In this document: one piece after another, positions 13,133 to 20,774 of the stretch | Layout of the letters: every line of letters starts with the position of its first letter | How positions within the stretch are numbered: the stretch's first letter is position 1 | Source: DROE01 sp964569865 | Lineage (GTDB): Bacteria > Pseudomonadota > Alphaproteobacteria > Rhizobiales > Devosiaceae | Direction of reading: 5' to 3' | NCBI GenBank assembly: GCA_964569865.1 | Contig: CAZMVQ010000034.1 | Location: forward strand, 1 to 26,478 | DNA: 26,478 bases | Position numbers and translations under genes: made by a program | Notes under the pieces: model-generated | The model's input: the letters and a program-made list of their open reading frames with translations, nothing else | The model's database searches: none | Told to the model about the DNA's origin: nothing

Positions 13133-14212
13133 ATGTCACAAAGTAAACGCATGGACTGGGTGGATAGTGCCAAGGGCATATCCATTATTCTGGTGGTGAT
13201 GCTTTATGCCGCCAATTCGGTTGGCGAAGCAACCAATGGAACAGGATTTTTGCACTATATAATTGGCTTTGCCACTCCGTTCCGCATGCCTGAATTCTTT
13301 TTGATTTCCGGCCTTTTCTTATCATCTGTGATTGGGCGCGACTGGAAATCTTATCTGGATCGTCGCTTTGTTCATTACATGTATTTTTATGCCCTATGGG
13401 CCGCTATTTTGATTATTGTCAAAGTCGGTCTGTTTGCCGGCGATCCGGTGCAGGCAATTTCATGGCTGGGCTGGGCGATAATCGATCCCTATTCCATGCT
13501 TTGGTTCATCTATGTGCTGGCATTCTTTTCGCTGGTGGCAAAAATCGCCCATTCGTTAAAAATTCCCCATTGGGCAATGCTGATCGGCGCTGCTGCATTA
13601 CAGATTGCCCCCGTTGACGGACCGGGATATGCCATTGATTATTTCTCCGAATATCTGGTTTATTTCTATTCGGGATATGTGTTTGCTCCTTATATTTTCA
13701 AGCTGGTCAACTGGTTTTTGCAGCGCCCGGCATATATTGTGGGTACCCTTGTTCTCTGGGCAGGCATAAACGGCGCGCTGGTTTTCTTGCCGGAATTCAA
13801 AGCCATGCCTGACCATTTTGAAATGGGCTATGCTGCAATTCCCGGCTTGCATCTTCTGCTGGCCCTTGTTGGAGCAATGGCAGTTTGTATAACCGCTGCC
13901 CTGTTCTCACGCTATAATGCCATGAACTGGCTCAAATGGATGGGTGCCCACTCGATCGTCATCTATCTTGGCTTCTCGCTACCGATGGGCGTTAGCCGCG
14001 AAATCTTGCTGCGCGTTGGCATTGTGGATACGGGAGTTCTTTCGGCGATTGTTCTTCTGGTCGCCATTGTCTCGCCACTCATCCTTTATTGGCTGGTGCA
14101 AAAAACCGGTTGGGGCAAATTCTTGTTTACCCGTCCGGCCTGGGCACATATTCCCGGCACCCCCGGCTCACTTCCAGGAAAAGTTGATGCCAGCAAGGTT
14201 CCGGCAGAATAA
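13133..14212 (+). CDS. Acyltransferase-3 family membrane protein
   Basis: Multi-pass inner-membrane protein (about ten hydrophobic segments, 359 aa) of the acyltransferase-3 (OafA/NodX-type) family, whose members O-acylate sugars and envelope glycans. The N-terminal block MDWVDSAKGISIILVVM and the loop TPFRMPEFFLISGLFLS are characteristic. I start at the ATG 13133, which has AGAGGA nine bases upstream; the frame extends to 13073, adding an Arg/Lys-rich stretch that looks non-coding. In family members I recall, the first helix ends in a conserved His (of the VVxxH kind), proposed to be catalytic; here that position appears to be Tyr25 (MLYAAN). A strong terminator follows. The substrate is unknown. 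Confidence 0.85.
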   Translation: MSQSKRMDWVDSAKGISIILVVMLYAANSVGEATNGTGFLHYIIGFATPFRMPEFFLISGLFLSSVIGRDWKSYLDRRFVHYMYFYALWAAILIIVKVGLFAGDPVQAISWLGWAIIDPYSMLWFIYVLAFFSLVAKIAHSLKIPHWAMLIGAAALQIAPVDGPGYAIDYFSEYLVYFYSGYVFAPYIFKLVNWFLQRPAYIVGTLVLWAGINGALVFLPEFKAMPDHFEMGYAAIPGLHLLLALVGAMAVCITAALFSRYNAMNWLKWMGAHSIVIYLGFSLPMGVSREILLRVGIVDTGVLSAIVLLVAIVSPLILYWLVQKTGWGKFLFTRPAWAHIPGTPGSLPGKVDASKVPAE

Positions 14213-14243
14213 GCTCGACCAATTAAACTGATGAACATATCCA

Positions 14244-14275
14244 ACGCCCCGACCAAATTTGTCGGGGCGTTTTTG
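14244..14275 (+). terminator. Strong intrinsic terminator after the acyltransferase gene
   Basis: A perfect 10-bp stem ACGCCCCGAC/GTCGGGGCGT with a seven-base loop is followed by TTTTT. It separates the acyltransferase gene from purQ, so purQ needs its own promoter in the following 85 bp. Confidence 0.92.
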
Positions 14276-14360
14276 CTTGGAATCGGCTCAGTTTCTCCTT
14301 GCCTTTTTTCCCCCGAGCAATCATAAAGCGCCCTCTCTTGGCCCGCATGAGATTAACTTC

Positions 14361-15029
14361 ATGAATGCAGTAATAATCCAGTTTCCCGGCTCCAACCGCG
14401 ATCGCGATATGATTGCAGCCTTGAGCAAGATTTCAAAAAAAGAACCAACTCTGGTCTGGCATAAAGAAACCTCTCTGCCAAAAGCCGATCTAATCGTGGT
14501 TCCCGGAGGTTTTTCATATGGTGATTATTTGCGCGCCGGAGCCATTGCCGCCCGCTCGCCAATCATTGAAGAAATCAGAACCGCTGCCGCCAAAGGCGTT
14601 CCAATTTTGGGGGTATGCAACGGCTTTCAGATCTTGAGCGAAGCTGAACTTTTACCCGGCACATTAATGCGCAACGCTTCGCTGAAATTTGTCTGCAAAA
14701 CCGTTGAACTTGAAGTCACCAACAATGAAAACGCTTTCGCCTCACGCTATCAACACGGACAAATTATCAACTGCCCCGTTGCTCACCATGACGGCAATTA
14801 TTTTGCCGCCCCTGACCAGCTGCAAAAGCTTGAAGACAATCAACAGGTTGCATTTAGATATGCCAATGGCACCAACCCAAATGGTTCGATCAATAATATT
14901 GCCGGAGTGCTGAACGAGCGAAAAAACATACTTGGTTTGATGCCTCACCCCGAAAACCTGATTGAAAAGGCCCATGGTGGCGAAGATGGTCGCCCCCTGT
15001 TTGAAAGTCTATTTGAAACAATCAATTAA
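14361..15029 (+). CDS. purQ: FGAM synthase glutaminase subunit PurQ
   Basis: Class I glutamine amidotransferase that supplies ammonia to PurL in the fourth step of purine synthesis. The 222-aa protein has the nucleophile elbow GVCNGFQ (C86) and the catalytic partners in MPHPE (H196, E198), with IVVPGGFSYGDYLRAG (45-60) typical of PurQ. The frame runs back to 14259 through the upstream terminator; the ATG at 14361 starts MNAVIIQFPGSN, the usual N-terminus. The SD is weak. It is separated from purL by a Pr6Pr-like membrane gene, which is unusual because purQ and purL are normally adjacent. Confidence 0.97.
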   Translation: MNAVIIQFPGSNRDRDMIAALSKISKKEPTLVWHKETSLPKADLIVVPGGFSYGDYLRAGAIAARSPIIEEIRTAAAKGVPILGVCNGFQILSEAELLPGTLMRNASLKFVCKTVELEVTNNENAFASRYQHGQIINCPVAHHDGNYFAAPDQLQKLEDNQQVAFRYANGTNPNGSINNIAGVLNERKNILGLMPHPENLIEKAHGGEDGRPLFESLFETIN

Positions 15030-15060
15030 ATTGGGTATTAGCGTACACGGAGAAATTATT

Positions 15061-15693
15061 ATGAACAAAATTGTTGCTTCATTTGGATTTGTTGTTGGCA
15101 TAGCTGCCTTGCTTTTGCAGTTTTCAGTTTCCATTCCCAATTCAATAGAAGATGGCAGATCACTAACAATGTCAGTGATTCGCTATTTCAGCTTTTTCAC
15201 CATTCTCACCAACATAACAATTGTTTTAATTTATGCCGCTAGCCTGTTTCCTCGCATTAGCTGGCTACGCATACTACAAACTCCTATCGCCCGTGCTACT
15301 GGCGCATCCTGCATCATGCTGGTAGGGTTGTTTTATTATTTCATTCTAGCTGGCTTATGGAAACCTGAAGGGTTGTGGCTGATTGCAGATGTCACACTCC
15401 ATTATATAACCCCGATTACCTATGTGGTATGGTTTTCCCTTTTTCATCGCTCTGGCAGCTTAAAGTTCAAACATATCCCGCTAATGCTTCTCCCCGCTGT
15501 CATTTATCTGATTTATGTGATGATACGGGGCGCTATTATCGGCGAATACCCCTATCCAACTTTCGAAATATTCAATATTGGCCTCACACAAGTATTGTTG
15601 AATATTGGCGCGCTCGTTGTATTCTTGTCCGCTCTAAGCGCCGTTGCCATTGTAATTAGTCGCATTGCTCCAGGAAACAAATCACCAAACTAG
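15061..15693 (+). CDS. Pr6Pr-like six-helix membrane protein
   Basis: The 210-aa protein has about six hydrophobic segments and the conserved pieces of the Pr6Pr / FAR-17a-AIG1-like group: VIRYFSFFTILTNI in the second helix region, LHYITPITYVVWF in the fourth, and EYPYPTFEI before the last helix. The start ATG has GGAGA eight bases upstream; the frame opens further back inside purQ. The function of bacterial members is unknown; some distant eukaryotic relatives (AIG1/ADTRP) are fatty-acid ester hydrolases, which is only a weak hint. It lies 31 bp after purQ and 11 bp before purL, so it must be on the same transcript. It looks more AT-rich than its neighbours, consistent with a later insertion. 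Confidence 0.75.
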   Translation: MNKIVASFGFVVGIAALLLQFSVSIPNSIEDGRSLTMSVIRYFSFFTILTNITIVLIYAASLFPRISWLRILQTPIARATGASCIMLVGLFYYFILAGLWKPEGLWLIADVTLHYITPITYVVWFSLFHRSGSLKFKHIPLMLLPAVIYLIYVMIRGAIIGEYPYPTFEIFNIGLTQVLLNIGALVVFLSALSAVAIVISRIAPGNKSPN

Positions 15694-15704
15694 GCCTCCC
15701 AATT

Positions 15705-17912
15705 ATGACCCCCTCAAACGAACCTGCAATCACCCCTGAACTGATTGCAGACCACGGCCTTAATGACGAAGAATATCAAAAAATCCTCTCCCTGATCGGG
15801 CGCGAGCCAACCTATACAGAACTGGGCATATTCTCGGCCATGTGGAACGAGCATTGCTCCTATAAAAGTTCCAAAAAATGGCTAAAAACCCTGCCTACGG
15901 AAGGTAAGTGCGTAATCATGGGACCGGGAGAAAACGCCGGTGTTGTGGATATTGGTGACGGTCAGGCCGTGGTTTTCAAGATGGAAAGCCACAACCACCC
16001 CTCATTCATCGAACCCTATCAGGGAGCGGCGACCGGGGTTGGCGGCATATTGCGCGACGTGTTTACCATGGGCGCACGCCCGGTTGCCGCCATGAATGCC
16101 TTAAGGTTTGGCGAGCCAAAAAACCATAAAACCCGCCATCTGGTTTCCGGCGTAGTTTCCGGTGTTGGCGGTTATGGCAATTGTTTTGGCGTTCCCGTAG
16201 TTGGCGGCGAAGTGGAATTTGACCCCCGCTACAACACCAATAATCTGGTCAACGCCTTTGCCGCCGGAATTGTTGATTCGGACGCCATATTTTATTCTGA
16301 AGCCAAAGGGGTTGGCCTGCCGGTGGTTTATCTTGGGGCAAAAACCGGCCGTGACGGAGTTGGCGGCGCAACCATGGCCTCGGCCGAATTCGATAGCGAC
16401 ATTGAAGAAAAACGCCCCACCGTTCAGGTCGGCGATCCCTTTACCGAAAAGCGCCTGATGGAAGCCACGTTGGAACTCATGGCCACTGGCGCGGTAGTAG
16501 CCATTCAGGATATGGGAGCCGCCGGGCTAACCTGCTCTGCGGTTGAAATGGGTGCCAAGGGCGGTCTTGGCATCACGCTAAACCTTGATCAGGTGCCGGT
16601 GCGCGAAGAAAATATGACACCCTATGAGATGATGCTTTCTGAAAGTCAGGAACGCATGCTCATGGTATTGCATCCTGAAAAAGAAGATCAGGCGAGAGCG
16701 GTATTTGAAAAATGGGAACTGGATTTTGCAACGGTTGGTAAAACAACCGATAATTTGCGCTTTTCAATTTTCTGGCAAGGCAAGGAAGTTGCCAATCTGC
16801 CCATCCGCGAACTTGGTGATGAAGCCCCGGAATATGATCGGGAATGGATTGCAACAAAACCGCCCGCAGAACCAAATAGAGACCTGCCCAAAAGCGATAT
16901 TGCCGATGCCCTGCTTAAACTGATTGCCTCGCCAAACCTTAGTTCGCGCCGCTGGGTGTGGGAACAATATGACACCTTAATTCAGGGTAATTCTTTACAA
17001 CTTCCCGGTGGTGATGCCGGAGTTATTCGCGTCGATGGCCATCAAAGCAAGGCCCTTGCTTTTTCTTCAGACGTGACGCCGCGCTATTGCGAAGCCGACC
17101 CGTTTGAAGGGGGCAAGCAGGCTGTTGCTGAATGCTGGCGCAACATTTGCGCCACCGGAGCCACTCCCCTTGCCTGCTCGGATAATTTAAATTTTGGCAA
17201 CCCGGAAAAACCAGAGATTATGGGCCAGCTTGTCGGTGCCATCAAAGGCATTGGCGAGGCCTGCACGGCCTTAAATTTTCCCATCGTTTCGGGAAATGTC
17301 TCCCTTTATAACGAAACCAACGGAGTTGGCATTTTGCCAACCCCCACCATTGCCGGGGTTGGGCTGCTTGCTGATTGGTCAAAAATGGCACGAATTGCTT
17401 TTATTGATGAGGGGCACAAAATCCTGCTGATCGGTGCCCCTGATGTTTGGGGATCCCATCTCAGCCAATCCCAATATCTGGCCCAGATTCACAATGATTT
17501 TGATGGTCCCCCGCCCCCGGTTGATCTGGCTAAAGAAAAAAATTCCGGCCAATTCATCCGCGCCATTGTCCAAGCCGGTCTGGTTAACTCGGTGCATGAT
17601 TGCTCCGGTGGTGGCCTTGGTATTGCTCTGGCTGAAATGGCCATGGCCGGCAATATCGGCGCAATCATCTCTGCTCCTTCCAGCGATAATACCGTCGCCT
17701 TTTTTGGCGAAGATCAGGGTCGATATGTAATTGCGGTTGATGAAAAGCACCTGATAGAAGTACAAAAATTGGCAGAGAAGTCAAAAACTCCCGCTGTGGT
17801 GATCGGTGCGACCACAGACCACACCTTGAAGCTGGGGCAAGCCCGTGCCATATCTGTTGCAGAGCTTAAATCAGCCCACGAAGGTTGGTTCCCCCAATTT
17901 ATGGCCACTTGA
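15705..17912 (+). CDS. purL: FGAM synthase subunit PurL
   Basis: Catalytic ATP-dependent subunit of formylglycinamidine ribonucleotide synthase; acts with PurS and PurQ. The 735-aa length is that of the small PurL. Recognisable segments are GIFSAMWNEHCSYKSSKKWL at the N-terminus, VFKMESHNHPSFIEPYQGAATGVGGILRDV, MGARPVAAMNALRFG, QDMGAAGLTCSAVEM and MLSESQERML in the first AIRS-like half, then CSDNLNFGNPEKPEIMGQL and SGNVSLYNET in the second. All are intact. The SD is weak, with AGG well upstream of the ATG. It is followed 14 bp later by bolA. Confidence 0.98.
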   Translation: MTPSNEPAITPELIADHGLNDEEYQKILSLIGREPTYTELGIFSAMWNEHCSYKSSKKWLKTLPTEGKCVIMGPGENAGVVDIGDGQAVVFKMESHNHPSFIEPYQGAATGVGGILRDVFTMGARPVAAMNALRFGEPKNHKTRHLVSGVVSGVGGYGNCFGVPVVGGEVEFDPRYNTNNLVNAFAAGIVDSDAIFYSEAKGVGLPVVYLGAKTGRDGVGGATMASAEFDSDIEEKRPTVQVGDPFTEKRLMEATLELMATGAVVAIQDMGAAGLTCSAVEMGAKGGLGITLNLDQVPVREENMTPYEMMLSESQERMLMVLHPEKEDQARAVFEKWELDFATVGKTTDNLRFSIFWQGKEVANLPIRELGDEAPEYDREWIATKPPAEPNRDLPKSDIADALLKLIASPNLSSRRWVWEQYDTLIQGNSLQLPGGDAGVIRVDGHQSKALAFSSDVTPRYCEADPFEGGKQAVAECWRNICATGATPLACSDNLNFGNPEKPEIMGQLVGAIKGIGEACTALNFPIVSGNVSLYNETNGVGILPTPTIAGVGLLADWSKMARIAFIDEGHKILLIGAPDVWGSHLSQSQYLAQIHNDFDGPPPPVDLAKEKNSGQFIRAIVQAGLVNSVHDCSGGGLGIALAEMAMAGNIGAIISAPSSDNTVAFFGEDQGRYVIAVDEKHLIEVQKLAEKSKTPAVVIGATTDHTLKLGQARAISVAELKSAHEGWFPQFMAT

Positions 17913-17926
17913 AAAAGGATTTACCC

Positions 17927-18151
17927 ATGGAAACTGCCGAAATAGAACGCCTGATCCGTGAAGCAATCCCCGGCGCCTCCGTTCTGGCCCAGACCGATGA
18001 TGGCCGCCATTATACCGCAACCGTTGTCGCCTCAGCATTTGATGGCAAATCCCGCGTGCAACAACATCAAATGGTCTACGCTGCCCTTAAAGAAAAAATC
18101 GGCGGTAACGAGCTTCACGCTTTAGCCTTGCAAACCAGTGTTCCCCAATAA
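17927..18151 (+). CDS. bolA: BolA family protein
   Basis: A 74-aa BolA-like protein that pairs with monothiol glutaredoxins to bind or deliver [2Fe-2S] clusters. It has the class II KH-like pattern: IERLIREAIPGASV, then DDGRHYTATVVASAFDGKSRVQQHQMVYAALKEKIGGNELHALAL, ending with the conserved HAL(A/x)L strand. The His in QQHQMVY is at the expected cluster-ligand place. The ATG at 17927 has AAGGA eight bases upstream; an in-frame ATG at 17885 inside purL is not needed. The gene lies 14 bp after purL and upstream of grxD, the usual alphaproteobacterial arrangement. Confidence 0.93.
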   Translation: METAEIERLIREAIPGASVLAQTDDGRHYTATVVASAFDGKSRVQQHQMVYAALKEKIGGNELHALALQTSVPQ

Positions 18152-18260
18152 TTTTTAGGCTTTTATTGAGCCGCTTTTATAAACTTCAAACCCCATTGAT
18201 TTTACCCCTCGACATCCCGGCAATGAGTGCCTATTTAATTTCTAATCGGAGCTATTACCC

Positions 18261-18404
18261 ATGAGCGGATTACTTCTTGCCATCGCATTGGTACTGATTG
18301 TTTCGATCGCGGCGGATTTTCGCGTTCTTAACGCCCTGATTTGCCTTTTTAATTCTGTTACCGGCGCAATTGGCCGTCAACTGTTCAAAGGAACAAACAA
18401 ATGA
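18261..18404 (+). CDS. Unannotated 47-aa single-pass membrane ORF upstream of grxD
   Basis: A frame of 47 codons opens at ATG 18261 with CGGAG ten bases upstream and ends in TGA that overlaps the grxD start as ATGA (18401-18404). Residues 2-19 (SGLLLAIALVLIVSIAAD) form a membrane helix; a second amphipathic or hydrophobic stretch (VLNALICLFNSVTGAIG) precedes a basic LFKGTNK tail. The grxD ribosome site AAAGGA lies inside its last codons, so translation of grxD is likely coupled to it. I do not recognise a family. SD, spacing and overlap make it more credible than a random ORF, but no function can be read from it. Confidence 0.6.
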   Translation: MSGLLLAIALVLIVSIAADFRVLNALICLFNSVTGAIGRQLFKGTNK

Positions 18405-18736
18405 GTGATATCCAGGCAATTATAGAGAAACAAGTTAAAGCCAGCCCGGTTGTTTTGTTTATGAAGGGCAGCGCTGATTTTCCCCAGTGCGGATTTTCCG
18501 GTCAGGTTGTCCAAATCCTAAATTATCTTGAACTTAAATTTGAAACTGCCAATGTTCTGGAAAGCGAAGATATGCGTCAGGGCGTCAAGGATTATTCCAA
18601 CTGGCCCACTATTCCCCAGCTATACGTCAATGGTGAATTTGTCGGCGGCGCTGATATTATTCGCGAAATGTTTCAGGCTGGCGAATTGCAGGACCTGCTG
18701 GGCAAAAACGGCATTGAATATAAGAGCCAAGACTAG
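18401..18736 (+). CDS. grxD: Monothiol glutaredoxin (Grx4/GrxD type)
   Basis: CGFS-class glutaredoxin that carries [2Fe-2S] clusters with glutathione and BolA; cytosolic. The 111-aa protein has PVVLFMKGSADFPQCGFS with the active-site C30, then NWPTIPQLYVNGEFVGGADII, covering the glutathione-binding TIPQ (cis-Pro) and GG(A/S)D motifs. Length fits single-domain Grx4. It starts within the stop of the 47-aa ORF (ATGA) and lies about 250 bp after bolA, its usual partner. A small hairpin with T tail follows. Confidence 0.96.
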   Translation: MSDIQAIIEKQVKASPVVLFMKGSADFPQCGFSGQVVQILNYLELKFETANVLESEDMRQGVKDYSNWPTIPQLYVNGEFVGGADIIREMFQAGELQDLLGKNGIEYKSQD

Positions 18737-18758
18737 ATCATAACCACAATCTCCCCTT

Positions 18759-18779
18759 CCAAGGCCAAAAGCCTTTTTT
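18759..18779 (+). terminator. Possible terminator after grxD
   Basis: A short stem AAGGC/GCCTT with loop CAAAA is followed by TTTT. It is GC-poor and only 5 bp, so probably weak. It lies 22-45 bp after the grxD stop and just before the YtoQ-like gene. Confidence 0.5.
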
Positions 18780-18803
18780 AGAAAACTAACGGATATATCT
18801 ATC

Positions 18804-19268
18804 ATGAGCGAACATATTTGGTCCGTATACCTATCGGGTGAAATTCATACCGACTGGCGCGAGCAGATTGAAAACGGCGCAAAAAAGCTGGATTTACCGG
18901 TGGTTTTTTCCGCTCCGATTACCAATCATGATGCATCGGATGATTGTGGGGTAAAAATCCTTGGGGCCGAAGAAAATAAATTCTGGCATGATCACAAGGG
19001 CGCAAAAATCAACGCTATTCGCACGCGCACGCTGATCGGCGATGCGGATATTATGGTGGTACGGTTTGGCGAAAAATATCGCCAGTGGAACGCGGCCTTT
19101 GATGCGGGAATTGCCAGCGCTCTAAATATACCCCTGATTGTCATGCATCAGGACGAGCACCAGCATCCCCTAAAAGAAATTGACGCAGCGGCGCTGGCAG
19201 TAACCAAAACACCGCAAGAGGTGGTTGAAATTTTGGCCTATGTGATTGAGGGCAGGCTTGGACAGTAG
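18804..19268 (+). CDS. YtoQ family protein
   Basis: The 154-aa protein matches the YtoQ family: an opening WSVYLSGEIHTDWREQI, then VFSAPITNHDASDDCG, GAEENKFWHDHKGAKINAIRTRTLI and MVVRFGEKYRQWNAAFDAG. The Rossmann-like plan with an early SGEIH and late FGEKYRQWNAAFDAG resembles nucleoside 2-deoxyribosyltransferase-like folds, so a nucleotide-related activity is conceivable but not shown. There is no signal peptide or membrane segment. The SD is poor (CGGA 12 bases away). It may be transcribed from its own promoter after the grxD terminator. Confidence 0.85.
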   Translation: MSEHIWSVYLSGEIHTDWREQIENGAKKLDLPVVFSAPITNHDASDDCGVKILGAEENKFWHDHKGAKINAIRTRTLIGDADIMVVRFGEKYRQWNAAFDAGIASALNIPLIVMHQDEHQHPLKEIDAAALAVTKTPQEVVEILAYVIEGRLGQ

Positions 19269-19321
19269 CAATATTTAGCTAGTCATCACCAAATTGCATG
19301 TCTGGTATCAAAAGCTCTTAT

Positions 19322-19351
19322 TTGACAGAACAAGTTCAAGCCACCTAACCT
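19322..19351 (+). promoter_or_regulatory. Likely promoter of the MFS gene
   Basis: A perfect -35 TTGACA (19322-19327) is followed after 18 bases by TAACCT (19346-19351), about 40 bp before the ATG. The spacer contains GAACaaGTTC, a short dyad that could be an operator half-site pair. Motif evidence only. Confidence 0.45.
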
Positions 19352-19391
19352 TCGCCCCTTTGCTCTTCAAACGTGGCAAGGCACCGTGATT

Positions 19392-20615
19392 ATGGCGACT
19401 GAGCGTTCAAATAAACAATTGGCCCTGCCATTGGCAGCAACCATAATAATTGGCTCTATAATTGCTTTAATCGCTTTTGGTGCCCGCTCTTCCTTTGGCA
19501 TATTCACCCTGCCGATTACTGAGGATCTTGGGTTTTCGCGTCAGACTTACGGCATGGCCATGGCCATTCAAAATCTGGCCTGGGGCATAGCTCAACCCTT
19601 TGCCGGAGGTTTTGCCGACAAGTACGGAACCGGGCGCGTAATGGCGTTTGGAGCGTTAATTTATGCGGGCGGCATGGTCGCCATGGCGCTGGCATCATCC
19701 GTTGGGATTTTTTATCTCGGTGCCGGGGTTTTAGTCGGCATTGGTGTCGCCGCCACCTCATTTGGCATCATAATGGCGGCGTTTGGCCGCTTGGTTCCAC
19801 CTGAAAAGCGCAGCTTGATCTTTGGCGTGGCCACCGCCGCTTCCTCTTTGGGGCAGTTTGTTTTTGCTCCGTTGGGACAGGCTTTTATTTCCAGCTTTGG
19901 CTGGAACATGGCACTGATTTATATTGCGGCACTGGTTTTGCTGATAATTCCGATGGCAGTTGCATTGCGAGGCAAGACTCTAAAAACTGACGATGAAGTT
20001 ATTTTTCCCGCCAAAAAAGCTTTAACGATGGCATGGGAAAATTCTTCCTTTAGATTACTGACCATCGGGTTTTTTGTTTGCGGATTTTATCTGGCTTTTA
20101 TAACTATCCATCTGCCGCCCTATTTGGTGCAAAACGGCCTCAGCGCTGCACAAGGAAGCTGGGCCATTGCCATTATCGGACTTTTTAATGTACTCGGCTC
20201 GCTATTGGCCGGATATTTAGGGGGCAAATTTCCCAAGCAGGTATTGCTGGCCGCGATTTATTTAATTCGGGTTGTGGCCACTCTGGGATTTTTGATTGTG
20301 CCGGTTACCCTTGCCAGCACATATATTTTTGCCGCTGTTCTGGGTCTGGTATGGCTGGCCACGATTCCCCTGACCGCCGGCCTGGTAAGTCAATTCTTTG
20401 GCCCCAGATATTTGGGAATGTTATATGGAACGGTATTTTTATCACACCAGTTGGGTTCATTCTTTGGTGTCTGGCTTGGTGGATTGGTATTTGACTTAAC
20501 CGGCTCCTATAATCTTTTATGGATACTTGCAGCGGCTCTGAGCCTTATCTCGGCAGCACTTCACATTCCCATAAAGGAGCGCCGGGTTAGCGCTTTTTTT
20601 GCCCCCGCAACTTAA
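19392..20615 (+). CDS. MFS transporter
   Basis: Twelve-helix major facilitator superfamily permease, 407 aa from the ATG at 19392 (a GTG two codons earlier is the alternative). Loop 2-3 carries motif A as GGFADKYGTGR (72-82) after a helix 1-2 pattern FGARSSFGIFTLPITEDLGFSR seen in the OFA/monocarboxylate-type branch. A second half with GGKFPKQ repeats the loop pattern weakly. The branch resemblance suggests an organic anion, but the substrate cannot be read. It stands alone with its own promoter-like sequence; no regulator is adjacent. Confidence 0.85.
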   Translation: MATERSNKQLALPLAATIIIGSIIALIAFGARSSFGIFTLPITEDLGFSRQTYGMAMAIQNLAWGIAQPFAGGFADKYGTGRVMAFGALIYAGGMVAMALASSVGIFYLGAGVLVGIGVAATSFGIIMAAFGRLVPPEKRSLIFGVATAASSLGQFVFAPLGQAFISSFGWNMALIYIAALVLLIIPMAVALRGKTLKTDDEVIFPAKKALTMAWENSSFRLLTIGFFVCGFYLAFITIHLPPYLVQNGLSAAQGSWAIAIIGLFNVLGSLLAGYLGGKFPKQVLLAAIYLIRVVATLGFLIVPVTLASTYIFAAVLGLVWLATIPLTAGLVSQFFGPRYLGMLYGTVFLSHQLGSFFGVWLGGLVFDLTGSYNLLWILAAALSLISAALHIPIKERRVSAFFAPAT

Positions 20616-20774
20616 CATTATATAGCTGAGCATATTTTGCTCCAACCAAACAAAAACGCCCCTTGCCAAACTCAATAAATTGAAGTCAAATTACCAAGAC
20701 TCAAGATCCTGTTAGTTGTGATTTTTAGCTAACGCCTTCGGGGTTGCTGGGTAAGATTTTTTTAGCGAGCAAAT

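Noticed and set aside
20725..20763. Terminator between the two MFS genes
   Set aside because: A TTCG-loop hairpin with a bulge lies 15 or more bases from the T tract and is too weak to list as a feature.
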